A stretch of DNA of 64,000 nt from positions 66,359,649-66,423,648 of the forward strand of contig NC_092039.1 in the NCBI RefSeq assembly GCF_003086295.3. Reading direction: 5' to 3'. Each line of letters begins with the position of its first letter. Positions within the stretch are counted from its first letter, which is position 1. Shown in pieces: positions 42,765-55,538 of this stretch. Below the pieces are notes generated by a model. That model made no database searches. It was not told where the DNA came from and was given only the letters and a program-made list of their open reading frames with translations. The translations under genes were made by a program, and so were the position numbers. This DNA is from Arachis hypogaea (lineage: Eukaryota; Streptophyta; Magnoliopsida; Fabales; Fabaceae).

Positions 42765-44281
42765 CAACACCAAACTTAAATCTTGCTTGTCCCCAAGCAA
42801 GCATCAAAATTAAGAGGAAATGAAATGAAAAAGAAGAGCAAACATTTCCTTATTAGGCATATAGTAGAACTTGGTTCATGGAGTTTCATGCAGATCAATA
42901 GTAGTTCATTTATTACTTGCTGTCATAACAAACAATGTCTCCTAAAGGATTCACCAAGGTTGCTGCTATAACACCTTACTTTTTAATTATTTCCCTTGTT
43001 AGCTTTTTCTTCTTTCTTTTGCATTAGAGAGCTTATTATTTATTGAAGGCTTGGTGGTAAATGTTGCAGCAGCCTTTGGCTTTATTTTTGGCTCAACATT
43101 TCTTCACCACAGACACACGGCTCACCATTTCCTCCTAGGATCATTGATGCCCAGCATCTCTTTGGATAACTAAATGCTTTGTAACTAGGTTGCTCTTTAT
43201 TGTGGACTTTCAATTGGCCATCCCAAATCAGTTGATCTAAGTGGTCAGGTTTTGAAATACCCCTTAGAATTTACTTGTTCAAGCATATCCTAATACAAGA
43301 ACACCACATGCATGTGTCCTAGGGTCCAAGCTATTGGTGCCTAGCCTTATTCTTTGTTTCTTTGCCAGCTTTTGGCTTTTTCTGTTTCCTTTTCTTTTGA
43401 TTTTGCTTTATTTCCAAGGGATTTTCATTGATTGAAGGGTCATAGCAGCAAACCAGCTTAAGTTTCAAGTAACATGTCATTATGCAGCAATTATTCTATG
43501 AGCTAACAATTGAATCAAACACCTACCACCACTAACTTCTATTCTAACTTATGCAACATTAGATGTTTACTTTCTAGTTCAACCAATTCTCTTTTATTCA
43601 AGCATATGGGAAACAAAACAAAATTTAAGCTGAGTAATGAATGACAAGTATCATGCAGATAAGCATACTTAACAAACAATTCCACTTGCAACCAGATAAA
43701 CACCTTAGCAGGACATATAAGGGCTCCCAGATTCAAAACAATTTATAGCAGAAAGGATTAAGTTTAGATACAACCTTTGAAGTTGCATCCCTTTGATTCT
43801 TCCTTCTGTTGTATCCCCTTTTGAGTCACAATGCAAATTGTCTTCAATTGTTGGCTAATTTCCTGCATTATTCTCAAAAGTTGCTTGCTTCTCAAGCCCT
43901 AAAGTTCATGGTTAGTCTAAAAATGATTATGGCTTTTTGAACTTAGTTTGGCGTGTGAACACCAAACTTAGTTCCTTGCCACTATTTTTCATGCATCAAC
44001 TTAACCATATGTGAAATCTTGTGTCCTTGCTAAAGGTTATGGAATTAAAACTAGAAAGCAGTTAAATAGTTGGATAAGTTGTTTGATTGCTTTGAGCTAG
44101 CATTATGCAGGAGGTGAGAATGTTCTTTTAAGTGAGATTTTGGTGGAACACCAAACTTAGAATCTTTCATTCCCCCTTAAATTGTTTTGGTGTGCAACAC
44201 CAAACTTAGCTCCTTGCAATACATACCTAATTATTCAACATTTTTATTGAAACAGCTATGAAAAGAAAACTACCTCAGGTT
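42765..44281 (-). other. E10 PPT and 3' noncoding region
   Basis: PPT word and perfect CTTGCTTG/CAAGCAAG hairpin at 42765-42801. Conserved module at 43080-43360. Further sense PPT words lie at 43959-43971, 44147-44160 and 44195-44209. No ORF is credible. Confidence 0.68.
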
Positions 44282-44328
44282 GGGTTGCCTCCCAACAAGC
44301 GCTTCTTTATTGTCACTAGCTTGACATC
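44282..44328 (-). other. Conserved post-pol block (E10)
   Basis: The same TGTCAAGCTA...GAAGCGCTTG...TTGGGAGGCAACCCAA block as at 4808-4854, 12 bp after the polyprotein stop at 44340. Confidence 0.75.
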
Positions 44329-44339
44329 TTATCCTTTGA

Positions 44340-47300
44340 TCATGGGGGTTGAAAATCATAGTACCTCAGCTTTTCTCCTCTTACTGTGAACTTCCTTCCG
44401 GTCTTCTCTTTGATGATCTCTAGGTGTTCAAGTGAAAGGATCCGGTTCACAGTATAGCACTCAGATGATTGTGGAGACACCTTCATTGGTTGGGTGTTTA
44501 ACATCACTTTATTCCCTGGTGAGAAGCCTTCAGTGGAAATTTTCTTATTTCTCCACCCTTTTGGCCTCTTCTTCTTTTCTTCTTTCTCAGGAGATAATTC
44601 ATGCCTTGGTGGTTCTTTATCTGGAGTGTTGAGGCTCCCATCTGGGGGTTTTAGATCTAGTTCCTCCTTGATTTCTTTGGTCTGTGCACCATCTTTACTT
44701 CTTTGAAGCATGGATTTGGAAGTCTTGGAGTTAACTGATGTGTGGAAAATGATCCAACACAAAACTCACCGGCAAGTGTACCGGGTCGCATCAAGTAATA
44801 ATAACTCACATGAGTGAGGTCGATCCCACAGGGATTGAAGGATTGAGCAATTTTAGTTTAGTGGTTGGTTTAGTCAAGCGAATCGAGTATTGGTTGAGTG
44901 ATTTGTGTTTAACAGGAAGTAAATGACAATAAATGTAAAGGGAGAGGGGAATTTGCAGTAAATTAAAGAACAGGAAAGTAAAATGGACTGAATCTTAAAG
45001 AACAAGAAACTAAATGACTGAAACTTAAAGTGCAAGAAATGTAAATTGCAGTAACTTAAATGACAAGGAATGTAAATTGCTTGAATATAAAAGGGAATTG
45101 AGGAATGGAATTGCAGGATCTAAACAAAGAAGAAGTAAATTGCAGCAATCAATTAAGTAGGAGATGAAGTGGAGTAAACTGAAATTCAAACAGAATAGGA
45201 AATTAAAATGCAGCAAGGTCCACAGAAGAACCAAAAATAGAATTGGGTCTCAGGTCTCAAGAGACTAGGTAGCAGAGCCTAGATCTCTATTTGCCTTCCT
45301 AGATCCAAGTTAACAAAGCAATTGAAAAGAATTAGAAGAGAAAGCAGTAAAGAAAATGCAAATGGATTCAATTATGCAGAAAGAGAATGGAAGATAATTT
45401 GAATGGGAATTGAGATAGAATTTCCTCAATTTCTCACACCCAAAACTCAGAAACAGAAGATTAGAAGTGCTCAGGCAAGAATGAGGAAGAAGAGAGATCA
45501 CTTCTCCTCCCCAATTCTCAGAATTCTCAGTAAAGTCACCCAAGAACAATTGCCAAAACTCAAAAGAAAGGTGAAAGTAAAAGCAAAATTCAAAAGTAAA
45601 GGTAAAAGTCCTAATTACATCAAACTAACTCCTATTTATACACTTTCTATTCTTGGATATTGGGATTTGGATGGGCTTTTGAATTGGTGAAGAAATGAAT
45701 TCAATTGGATTTTTAATTGAATTTTTCGGCCCAAAATTGTGACTCCCAGGAGGCTGCCCTGCCCTTGTGGAGGGCAGGGCAGAAAATTGGTGCATGGTGG
45801 TGCGAGCTGGTGCGGGCGTGGTGCAAGCTGGTGCGGCCTTGGCGCGTGAGATGCTGCCCTGCCCGCGCCAAGGGCAGGGCAGGAAAAGTTGGTGCGCCAG
45901 AATCAGGAATTGGTGCGCCAGAATCAAAAGTTGGTGCGCCAGAAATTTCCTTGGTGCATAGGATGCTGCCCTGCCCTCGCGGAAGGCAGGGCAGGAAATT
46001 TTGGTGCTGCCAGGATTGAGCTTGGTGCGCCAGATGCTGCCAGGAACGTGCCATGGTGCGCCAGATGCTGCCAGGAACGTGCCATGGTGCGCCAGATTTG
46101 CTTCTTGGTGCGCCACACACAAGATGCTGCCCTGCCCGCGCAAAGGGCAGGGCAATGTTCCCTCTTTCACGTCCCGTGTTCGAAACACGGCAGAAGCACA
46201 CGCTCGTCATTTTTCTTGGCTTCTTGGCACGGCAATCAACCTTAAGTCCTAGCTTCCTCATGGTTCCTTGTTCGATCCTTGTGGCATGCATCATAGGCAT
46301 TTTTCCTTTGATTTCTTTCCTTGGAGAGCCCGATACTGCCCTTGTGGAGGGCAGGGCAAGGTTCTCTTCCTCTTGGTCCCAAGGCACATTTTGTGCTCTG
46401 CCCTTGTAGTGGGCAGGGCAGAGTTGCCTTCTCTTATTGGTTCTCTTATGTTGCCCTCCTAGAGGGCAGTGTGCCCTTGTGGAGGGCAATGTTTGCCTCC
46501 CCCTTGCATGCGGCACGCTTCCTATTACTTTGGCCATGCTTTCCTTTCCTTGGGCTACACTTCTTAGGCCACGCTTTTCCTTTTCTTTTCTTTTCTTCAC
46601 CTATAATAAACCAAAACAACCACTCCAAGTATCACTAAATTCAAGAGGCTTATAAATCAATTAAAATTCAATTAAAATTAGCTCAAACCTCATGGATTAA
46701 CATTAATTTCATGGTGGTTGCTTGATTTAAAGAAGTTATGCATTTTCACTCCAAATCACTTACTTAGGATACAAGAAAGTGCATAAATGCTAACAAAACA
46801 AGTGAAATTAGCTTGAAAAATGGGTATATGATGACTTGTCATCATTAACTCATTGAATGCCTCTTTCAATCTTTGATCCCTGGCTTTATCCTCTGTACAA
46901 TCTTCTTATTGAGTGGGTTCATGCAGGGTTTTAAAAACATGGAATGCTAGGTGCTCATCATGCACTCTCAACAATAATTCCCCTTTTTCAACATCTATCA
47001 ATGCTCTACCTGTAGCCAGGAAAGGCCTTCCCAGAATGATGGGAGTGTTAGGGTCCTCCTCCATATCCAGGATGATAAAATCAGCTGGGAGAAGGAATTT
47101 CCCCACCTTTACCAGTACATTCTCTACAACTCCAAGTGCTTGCTTAGTGGATTTGTCAGCCAATTGGAGAACTATTTGTGTGGACTTCAGCTCAGAAATT
47201 TGAAGTTTCCTCATTAGAGACAAAGGCATCAAGTTTATGCTTGCACCGAGATCACAGCATGACTTCTCAATTGTTATGTTTCCTATGGTGCAAGGTATGT

Positions 47301-49320
47301 AAAAAGTCCCAGGATCATCTTTCTTCTCTGGCAACTCTCTTTGGAGGATAGCACTACATTCCTTTGTCATCTCAACAATCTGTCCTTCCTTCATGGATCT
47401 TTTCTTTGTCAGCATTTCCTTCATGAATTTGGCATATAGTGGCATCTGTTCAAGTGCTTCCAAGAAAGGAATATTGATGCTGAGTGTTTTGAATGTGTCC
47501 AGGAATTTTGAGTATTGCTTATTCTCATTTTCTTTTTTAAACCTCTGAGGGTATGGAAGTTTGGGGACACAAGGATTCACTCCTTCCCTCTTCTCTTGTA
47601 GTTGTGATTCAAGGGTATTCTTGTATCCCTTTGAAATTTGTACATTTTTGGTTTCTTGATCCTCTTTACTTTTTCCCTCTGTCTCTTCTTGTGGAACTTC
47701 TCTGTTGTGTTTGTCCTGATTGATGGCTTCCTTCTTCATAGTCTTCTCACTTCCCACTATGATTGCTTTGCACTCCTCCCATTTTGTGGCTTTTCCTTTG
47801 TCCCTTGGGTGTTCTTCAGTGACATTGGGAAAGGCATTTGCTCTCTTCTCATCCATTTCTGAAATTTGCTTAGCCAATTGCCCCATGTGTCTCTCAAGAT
47901 TTCTGATTGAGGTCTCTTGGTTTTTGAATGCCAGGGTCTGATCTTTCCTTGCAGCTTCCTGATCTTGTCTTTCCATCTCTTGATTTTTCATGAGTTTTTC
48001 CATCATTTTCTCTAGACTTGAGATTCTTTGAGAGTCTGGATTTGGTTGTGGTGGTGTGAAATAAGATGGTTGTTGTTGGAAGTTGTTTGAATTAATTGTG
48101 GGGGTACTTTGTGGGTGGGATGTGAATGTGGAAAAGTTATTCTGGTGGTTTTGTGAGTTATTATGGGGTTGGTGATATGTGGCTTGTGAATTTTTGAATT
48201 GGTTAGTATTATTGAATGAATGGTTATGGTTGCTTGTGTTACTGAGGCTGCCAGAGTTGAAGTCCCTTTGTCCTTGATTTTGATGCTCACCCCACCTTGA
48301 ATTAGAATGAGTCTTCCATGGTGTCTTGTGTGCATCACCATGAAAACTGTGTTGAAATGAACTTGAAGTGTTGTTCATGCATTGCACTTGCTCAGGGCTT
48401 TGTTGCTCAAAATTGAATGTCCCAAAACTTTCTTCAGATTGATTCCACCCATGTGAGGTTTGAGATTGGCGTTGTGTGTTTACTGCAACACCTTGCAGTC
48501 CATCAATTTTCTTGGCCATTATTTCTATTTGTTGCTGAAGTTGTTGATGCATCTGTTTGTTTTGTGCCAAGAGAACGTCAACACCTTCAAGCTCCAGCAC
48601 ATCCCTTCTCTGGGCTGGTTGGCGTTGTCTTTGATGAGCAAAGAAATATTGATTGTTTGCCACCATCTCTATGAGGTTTTGGGCTTCCTCTGCTGTCTTC
48701 ATTAGCTGCAATGAGCCTCCTGCTGAATGATCTAATGCTTCTTGAGCTTTCTGGGTCAATCCTTCATAGAAGTTTTGGAGTCTATCCCACTCACTAAACA
48801 TTTCTGGGGGACATTTCCTGATTAAGGCCTTGTATCTCTCCCAGGCTTCATACAACGACTCTCCATCCATTTGAATGAATGTTTGCACCTCTGTTTTCAG
48901 CTTGATAGGATAGAACTTGGCTAGGAATTTGATCACTAAGTCTTTCCAATTATTGATGCTTTCTTTGGGAAATGTCTCTAGCCATTGAGTGGCCTTACCC
49001 TTCAGAGAGAATGGAAACAGCAGTAGCTTGTAGATGTCTGGATGCACACCACTTGTTTTGACAGTTTCACAAATCCTGAGGAAGATGGATAAGTGTTGAT
49101 TTGGATCTTCAAGTGGACTTCCTCCATAGGAGCAATTGTTCTGCACCAGAGTGATAAGTTGAGGCTTCAACTCAAAATTATTTGCATGAACATTGGGAGT
49201 GAGTATGCTACTCCCGCAGTTTCTTGCATTGGGGATAGTGTAAGAGGCCAACACCCTTCTTGCAGGCTGGGTATTGTTGCTCACTCCTTCTTCACGCACC
49301 TCAGCCTCCATGACTTGCAA
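44340..49320 (-). pseudogene. Gag-protease of E10, split by solo LTR E11
   Basis: 46906-49320 is an 804-codon frame with the Gag core, N/Q-rich linker, coiled coil and protease (CDLGASINLMP, IILGRPFLATGRALIDVE), nearly identical to E2. It lacks four residues in the FYPPQ region. It ends at a TAA where E2 has a sense codon. Downstream of E11 the tail resumes (44340-44732) with KGWRNKKISTEGFSPG, YTVNRILSLEHLE and KFTVRGEKLRYY. Confidence 0.9.
44738..46844 (-). repeat. E11: solo beta-type LTR inside E10 gag-protease
   Basis: A 2107-bp LTR with TGATGTGTGG and CTTGTCATCA ends. Perfect TSD TTAAC at 44733-44737 and 46845-46849. Nothing of the interior remains, so the parent element recombined between its LTRs. 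Array at 45752-46490, TATA 45633-45640, U5 stem-loop 44769-44784. It is visibly diverged from the E2 and E10 LTRs. Confidence 0.92.
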
Positions 49321-49481
49321 GAATCACAAACAAATCAAATGAAACATGGACATTCTAATGCTAGAATGTGGTTAGAGGGTTAGGTGACACAATGTGTCAA
49401 ACAGTTAATGTGCTTAGTTAAAAAGAAAAAAATGCTTAATCTAGACCACCACCTTACTTAATCATTGTCAATCTGATTCAA

Positions 49482-49499
49482 TCCCCGACAACGGCGCCA
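49482..49499 (-). other. Primer binding site of E10 with one mismatch
   Basis: The plus strand reads TCCCCGACAACGGCGCCA, one G-to-A change from the tRNA-Asp end, 6 bp from the LTR. Confidence 0.9.
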
Positions 49500-49505
49500 A
49501 AAACT

Positions 49506-51420
49506 TGATGTGTGGAAAATGATCCAACACAAAACTCACCAGCAAGTGTACCGGGTCGCATCAAGTAATAAAACTCACGGGAGTGAGGTCGATCCCATAG
49601 GGATTGAAGGATTGAGCAATTTTAGTTTAATGGTTGATTTAGTCAAGCGAATCAAATATTGGTTGAGTGATTTTGTATCCAACAGTAAGTAAATACCAGG
49701 AAATGTAAAGGGAGAGGGGTGAATTGCAGAATTTAAAGAGAAATGAAAGTAAAGGTGCTGAATCTTAAAGGACAACAAATTAAATGACTGAAACTTAAAG
49801 TGCAAGAAACGTAAATTGCAGTAACTTAAAGTGCAAGAAATATAAATTGGTTGAATGGAAAAAGGGAGTTGAGGACTGGGAATTCAGAATTTAAGCAAGG
49901 GAAATTCAATTGCAACAATTAATAAAGCAGAAGATGAATTGGAAGTAACTAGAATTCAAACAGGAAATGAAATTAAATTGCAAGCAGGGGTTCACAGAAG
50001 AACCAAAAGGAAAATAAGATCTCAGGGCTCCAGAGACTAGATAGCAAAGTCTAGATCTCAATTGCCTTCCCAGATCCAAGTTCACAAAGCAATTAACAAG
50101 AAATTAAAGAAGAAGCAGCAAAATGTAATTGAACTCAATTATGCAGCAAGGAAATTAAAGAGATCTTGAATGGAGATTGAGACAGAAATTCCTCAATTCT
50201 TCACACCCAAGACTCAAACAAGAAAAGTAAAAATGCTCAAGCAAGAACGAGGAAGAAGATAGATCAATTCTCCTCCCCAATTCTATCAAATCTCAGTTCC
50301 TAGCTCTCAATGAAAATGAAGTCTCCAAATGTAAAAGTTCAAAATCAAAAGAAAGGTCCTAATTACATCAAACTATCTCCTATTTATACACTTTCTATTC
50401 TTGGATCTTGGAATTTGGATGGGCTTTTGATTTGGTGAAGAAATGAATTAAATTGGATTTTTAATCCAATTTTCAGCCCATGAAAAATTGGCTTCCAGGA
50501 GGCTGCCCTGCCCTTGTGGAGGGCAGGGCAGGAAAGTGTGCGTGCGGCCCTTGTTGCGTGCGTGCTTGGTGTGTCATGCTATAGGATGCTGCCCTGCCCT
50601 TGTGAAGGGCAGGGCAGAGTTTTTTGGTGCGCCAGATTCTGCTGCCCGTGCGTGCTGCTGCTGCCGAGACTCCCTTGGTGCGCCCAATCTTGTGCGCTGG
50701 CCGTGCATCATGAAATGCTGCCCTGCCCTTGTGGAGGGCAGGGCAATGTGCCAAAGGTGAAATCCCACGTTCGATACTTGGTGGAGGCACATGTTGCTCC
50801 TTTTTCGTTGGTTTTCTTGGCACCAAAGTCATGCTTAGTTCCTTGTTCCCTCATGGTGCCGTGTTTGATTCATGGAGAATGAAAGCAAGCTACTTTTTAC
50901 TTGATTTTATTGTGCTTGAGTGCTACTCCCTTCCTCTTGAAAGCAAGCATTATGGAGCAATTCCTTTTGAATTTTTCTTGGGTGAAGCCCGACATTGCTC
51001 TTGAGGAGGGCAGGGCAGAATTTCTTTGGAAGCTTGGTTCACAATGCTGCTCTCCTGGAGGGCAGTGTGCCCTTCTGGAGGGCAGTGTTTGCTTCCTCCT
51101 TCTATGTTGCACCACACTTCTCCTCACATGGTCACACTTCTTAAGCCACGTTTTTCCTCTTTTCTTCCTTTCTTCACCTACAAGAAACCAAACAACCATT
51201 CAAAGTATCTCTAAACTCATAAGGTTTATAATTCATTAAAAATCCATTAATTTTAGCTCAAACCTCATGATTTAGCATCAATTTAATGGTGGTTGTTTGA
51301 TTTAAAGAAGTTATGCATTTTCATTCCAAGTTACTTACTTAGGATGCAAGAAAGTGCATAAAAACTAGTGAAACAAGTGAAATTAGCTTGAAAAAATGGG
51401 TATATGATGACTTGTCATCA
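49506..51420 (-). repeat. E10 5' LTR
   Basis: A 1915-bp LTR. U5 stem-loop 49539-49554 with a G-T wobble, TATA 50381-50388, palindrome array 50500-51080. Flanked on the right by AAGAC. Confidence 0.93.
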
Positions 51421-51614
51421 AAGACTACAGTTATCATTGCATTTTCTTTCTTGTATATCAAAGGACTCACAAAAGACTTCAAGTAAAATAAAACATAAAC
51501 TATCCTAACATTATCAATTATTCTCAAACATAAAGTAAACAGATAAAAACTTAAACAGAATTCAAAAATTTGGGAAATGTCAACGATGGAACTCAACAAC
51601 CTTATGCAGCTTCT

Positions 51615-53138
51615 TTAGTTCATTGGCCCCTTGACTTTGTCCTTCTTCTTGGAGGGGGAGGAGTCATCTCCATCCTTTTTAGAGGATCCTTCTTGTGCTT
51701 TCTTGTCCTTGGGCTTCCAGAAACCCAGCCTTACCATATAATCTCTTTCATCCTCCTTGTGCTTAGCTAGGATCTCCTCTTATCTAGCACTTAATTCCTC
51801 CAGCCCTGCATGAATGTTGGGTATCCGGGACTGATAGCGGCCACAACATTACACAATTGATTTAGCTTCGCTTGTGTGTTGATATCATATTGTCTCCTTG
51901 AAATGGTCCGGGCATCATAGAGATGCCTGAACTTAGCAAGGTTCCTCTGCTGCCATTTGTTTTGCTCCATCACTTTATCAAGTGCACTTCACACCTCACC
52001 CTAATCGAACTCCTCTTGCTGCTCCTTCCTTGCTTGCTCAAAACTTCCTTGGAAGTTGTGTATTTTCTCATTCACTAGGTTCCATTAATCCCTTTGGCTA
52101 CTTTGAAATTGGTTGACATCTTCCCTCAGTTGATCCAGATGTCCCTTCATTTGGTGCACGTCTCCTTACAGCTGCTCTCAGTTCATTCCTTCAGGAAATT
52201 GTTGGTATTGTTGGTATGGTGGTGGTTCAAGTGCCAGAAATTCTGGTTGCTCCTCTGCCTCCTTTTCCTCTCGTTGTTGTGGTTGTGGCACATGTAGCAT
52301 GAGCTCTATGCTCTCTAGCCCTTTAAAGTGGATTGACGGCCAACACCTTGGCCATATTTTTGGCAGTTATAGGCTTATCTTGCTTCACGAACACCTCATC
52401 AATCACCTTCTCAACACCAGCATCATCACATAGCTCTTGTATGATGCTGGGGAATGCCAATTTTGTACTCTCGTTAGTGCTCTTCAGTATCTTGTTGATG
52501 TTGTTGGCAATCAACTCCCCAACATTCACGTCCTCTCCCTTCATTATACTATATTTAAGTACAGCCCTCTCCTTGGTCACCTCAGATGTGTTTGATGTAG
52601 GGATCAAAGATCTTCTCACAAAATCTAGCCACCTCCTAGCTTGGGGGCTCAAGTCCCTTCTTCTCAGCTGGTTGGATTTTCCATCTTTGTCATTGATTCA
52701 CTGCACATTTAGTACACAGATTTCATTCAGGCTTTCATCAAATCCTGGGTCTGGTTACTTTATCCTCTCCTTAGAACTTCGAGTAGAGTTTATCCTTTTT
52801 ACCATCTGCACCCTTTCTATGTTAGAAGGACTATAGTCAATGGATTTCCCCCTCACATAGCTAATATACCCATAAAACTCCCTTACTACTCCTTCCACCA
52901 CTTTCTTTGGTGGGTTTTAGAAGAATGCCCATCCCCTGTTGTTGATCTTAAGGTGCTCATTCCTTCCTAGTTGGAAGCCGAACTCTGGGATTATCTCCCT
53001 CTCATTCACCCAACCATAGAATTGGTTTTGATTGAATGCTGAGAGGAATTTGTACTCATTGAAGTTTGAGCTTGAGGAACCAGAGGTTGGTTCTTTGGTC
53101 TTTCATTTCTTTGAGGTTGAGGATCTTGGTGGTGCCAT
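51615..53138 (-). pseudogene. Second ORF of E9, degraded
   Basis: MAPPRSSTSKK-stop, then NEYKFLSAFNQNQFYGWVNE, IIPEFGFQLGRNEHLKINNR, GVVREFYGYISYVRGKSIDY, ARRWLDFVRRSLIPTSNTSE, MKGEDVNVGELIANNINKI, and a Q/E-rich coil with INTQAKLNQLCNVVAAISPG, ending GPMN. Five or more stops. Same family as 17333-18844, whose missing start codon this copy helps place. Confidence 0.82.
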
Positions 53139-54172
53139 TGGGTGGAGAGAGAGAGTGTGTTTGAGGGTTCTGAGATATTAATAGAGTGTTACAAAGAAAC
53201 ACAAGCAAAAAAAAGTTTTTCCCCAACACCAAACTTAGCACTTGATTGTCCCAATGAAGTAGAAAGATAGAGAGAAAGAAGAACGAGAAAATAGAAAGAA
53301 GGGTCTGTGTGAGTTTCTTTTGTGTATGGAATGGATTCTGAATTGGGATGGAATGGGAAGGTGAGGGGATTTATAGGAGTGAAGGGTGTGGTTCGAATGG
53401 TGGGAAAAGAAGGAAATTCAATATTTTCCACTTGGGGAGTGGCGCTTAGCGTGGGAAGAGGCGCCAATCCTTATCCCACTGTACCCTCTGAATATGTTGA
53501 GTTCCAAAGTGTAAGTACACTTTGACCTCCTTGTTATCTATCAGGTGGACCCTATTCAATCTCCTGAAAAAAAAAAAAGAAACCGAAAACCCCATCAGTA
53601 ATGACAAAATAATTCTCCACATTCCTTTTCAATGTTAGTGAATTTAGTTGCAACTGATAGGTATCCCTTAGGACACCAAACTTAATTCATTTGCATCTCA
53701 ATAAATTGGGTTCATCATTGGGTTTTTAATGTGTTCTCGGGGAAGAAGTAATTCTAATCCTTTCACATTATTTGCTTCTAATCTCCCCTGAACACATTAA
53801 AATTCTCATTCAAGCCTCCACCAATATATTAAATGCTTTCAAATAGAGTGGTATTGGGCTTGCTAAGTGATTCTCGTATGGTGGTGGCCACACCAAACTT
53901 AATCTCTGGGCTTACTCTTTAAAATTTATCCAAATGGTTGTAAGCCTAGATCAAGTTGGTGAGTGGCCACACCAAACTTAGCTTTTTAGCTAGTTCGTAG
54001 CCCAATCACTCATCATCATCAGTAAATGCTTTCATCCAGCTGCACTTCCAAAAAAAATAGGAGACAAATTAACTTATAAAGCTATCCTAACTATCAAAAC
54101 TAAAATTAACTTCCTAAGCTAATATTCACAATCTACTTCTAATAAAGCAACAAATCAAAAGGATATAAAGTG
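53139..54172 (-). other. E9 spacer between protease and second ORF
   Basis: No gene. It holds four sense PPT words (53224-53238, 53672-53685, 53889-53902, 53968-53981). The first is preceded by CATTGGGACAATCAAG, a relic of the hairpin next to the true PPT. Neither the integrase-like tail nor the GAAGCGCTT block is present. Confidence 0.6.
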
Positions 54173-54644
54173 TTAGGGTGCCTCTTTTCCATTGTTGTCT
54201 TTGTGGTTTGTCATGATTGAACTTTCCATAGTTCCTTGTGGTGGTTCTTCACGTGGTGCTTGTTGCTCCAATTCCATATTTCCTTCATACTGCTCTTCTT
54301 CCAAAACTCCTTGGACTATTTGTTCTATGGTGTCTACCATCATGTATTCTCCTATTGCTTCCTTGGGATAACTCATTACCTTGAAGACATTGAAGACCAT
54401 CTTTTCCTCATGTAATCTCAAGACTAGTTCTCCTTTTTGCACATCAATGATGGCTCCAGCAGTAGCTAGGAATGGCCTTCCTAGGATAATTGAAGTGTTT
54501 GCCTTTTCTTCCATATCCAGCACAACAAAGTCAGCTGGGAAGATGAATTCGCCCACTTTCACTAATAAATCTTCCACCACTCCATGTTGAAACTTGAATG
54601 TCCTGTCAGCTAGTTGGAGTGCCATTCTTGTTGGTTTGGCTTCC
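54173..54644 (-). pseudogene. C-terminal half of E9 protease
   Basis: MALQLADRTFKFQHGVVEDL, FIFPADFVVLDMEEKANTSI, ILGRPFLATAGAIIDVQKGE and an acidic tail ending NNGKEAP. The active-site half is cut off by the E12 insertion at 54644. Confidence 0.85.
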
Positions 54645-55538
54645 TGATGAGCAGATTATTTATACGCTTTTTGGCATTATTTTTAGATAGTTTTTAGTAT
54701 GATATAGCTACTTTTAGGGATGTTTTCATTAGTTTTTATGAAAAATTCACATTTCTGGACTTTACTACGAGTTTGTATTTTTCTGTTATTTTAGGATATT
54801 TCTTGCTGAAATTGAGGGACCTGAGCAAAAATCTGATAAGAGGCTGACAAAGGACTGCTGATGCTGTTGGATTCTGACCTCCCTGCACTCGAAATAGATT
54901 TTCTAGAGCTACAGAAGTGGGCCCCGGAAGTGGATTTCTGCATTTAGACTTATTTCTGTAAACCCTAGTAACTAGTCTAGTATAATTAGGACATTTTACT
55001 ATTGTATTAGACATCTGGATTTCAATCTCGATCTAGTCTTTTATCTGGGATTTTACATCTTTGATCACATTTGGGGGATGGCCATTCGGCCTTTCCTGGA
55101 CCACTATCACTTATGTATTTTCAATGGTGGAGTTTCTACACACCATAGATTAATGGTGTGGAGCTCTACCGTACCTCGAGTTTTAATGAAATTACTACTA
55201 TCTTTTATTCAATTCAGCTTATTCTTATTCTAAGATATTCGTTGCAATTCAACATGATGAATGTGATGATCCGTGACACTTATCATTATTCTCACCTATG
55301 AACGTGTGCCTGACAACCACTTCCGTTCTACCTTAGAATGAGCGAATATCCCTTAGATTCCTTAACCAGAATCTTCATGGTATAGGCTAGAATTATTGGT
55401 GACCATTCTTGAGAATACGAAAAGTCTAAACCTTGTCTATGGTATTCTGAGTAGGATTCAGGGATTGAATGACTGTGACGAGCTTCAAACTCGCGATTGT
55501 TGGGCGTGGTGACAAACGCAAAAGAATCAATGGATTCT
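54645..55538 (+). repeat. E12: first part of an alpha-family LTR, interrupted by E13
   Basis: Starts TGATGAGCAGATTATTTATACGC, contains GGATGGCCATTCGGCC and stops after CAATGGATTCT where E13 begins. E13's own LTR has CACTGGATTCTATTATG at the same place. The rest should lie beyond the window, so a full element or a solo LTR cannot be told apart. Confidence 0.85.

Larger units (their letters stand above)
40789..51420 (-). mobile_element. E10: beta-family Athila-type element with perfect TSD
   Basis: TSD AAGAC at 40784-40788 and 51421-51425. LTRs are 40789-42764 and 49506-51420. The gag-protease is close to that of E2 but broken by one stop and by solo LTR E11. It is older than E2, since its LTRs differ by several indels. 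Confidence 0.93.
37687..54644 (-). mobile_element. E9: delta-family Athila-type element, split by E10 and E12
   Basis: The 3' LTR is 37687-40027 and the interior 40028-40788, resuming at 51421 and ending at 54644. It carries a second ORF and the C-terminal half of protease; gag and the 5' LTR lie beyond the window. Both breakpoints join exactly: AAGAC around E10, and protease frame cut at E12. Confidence 0.85.
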
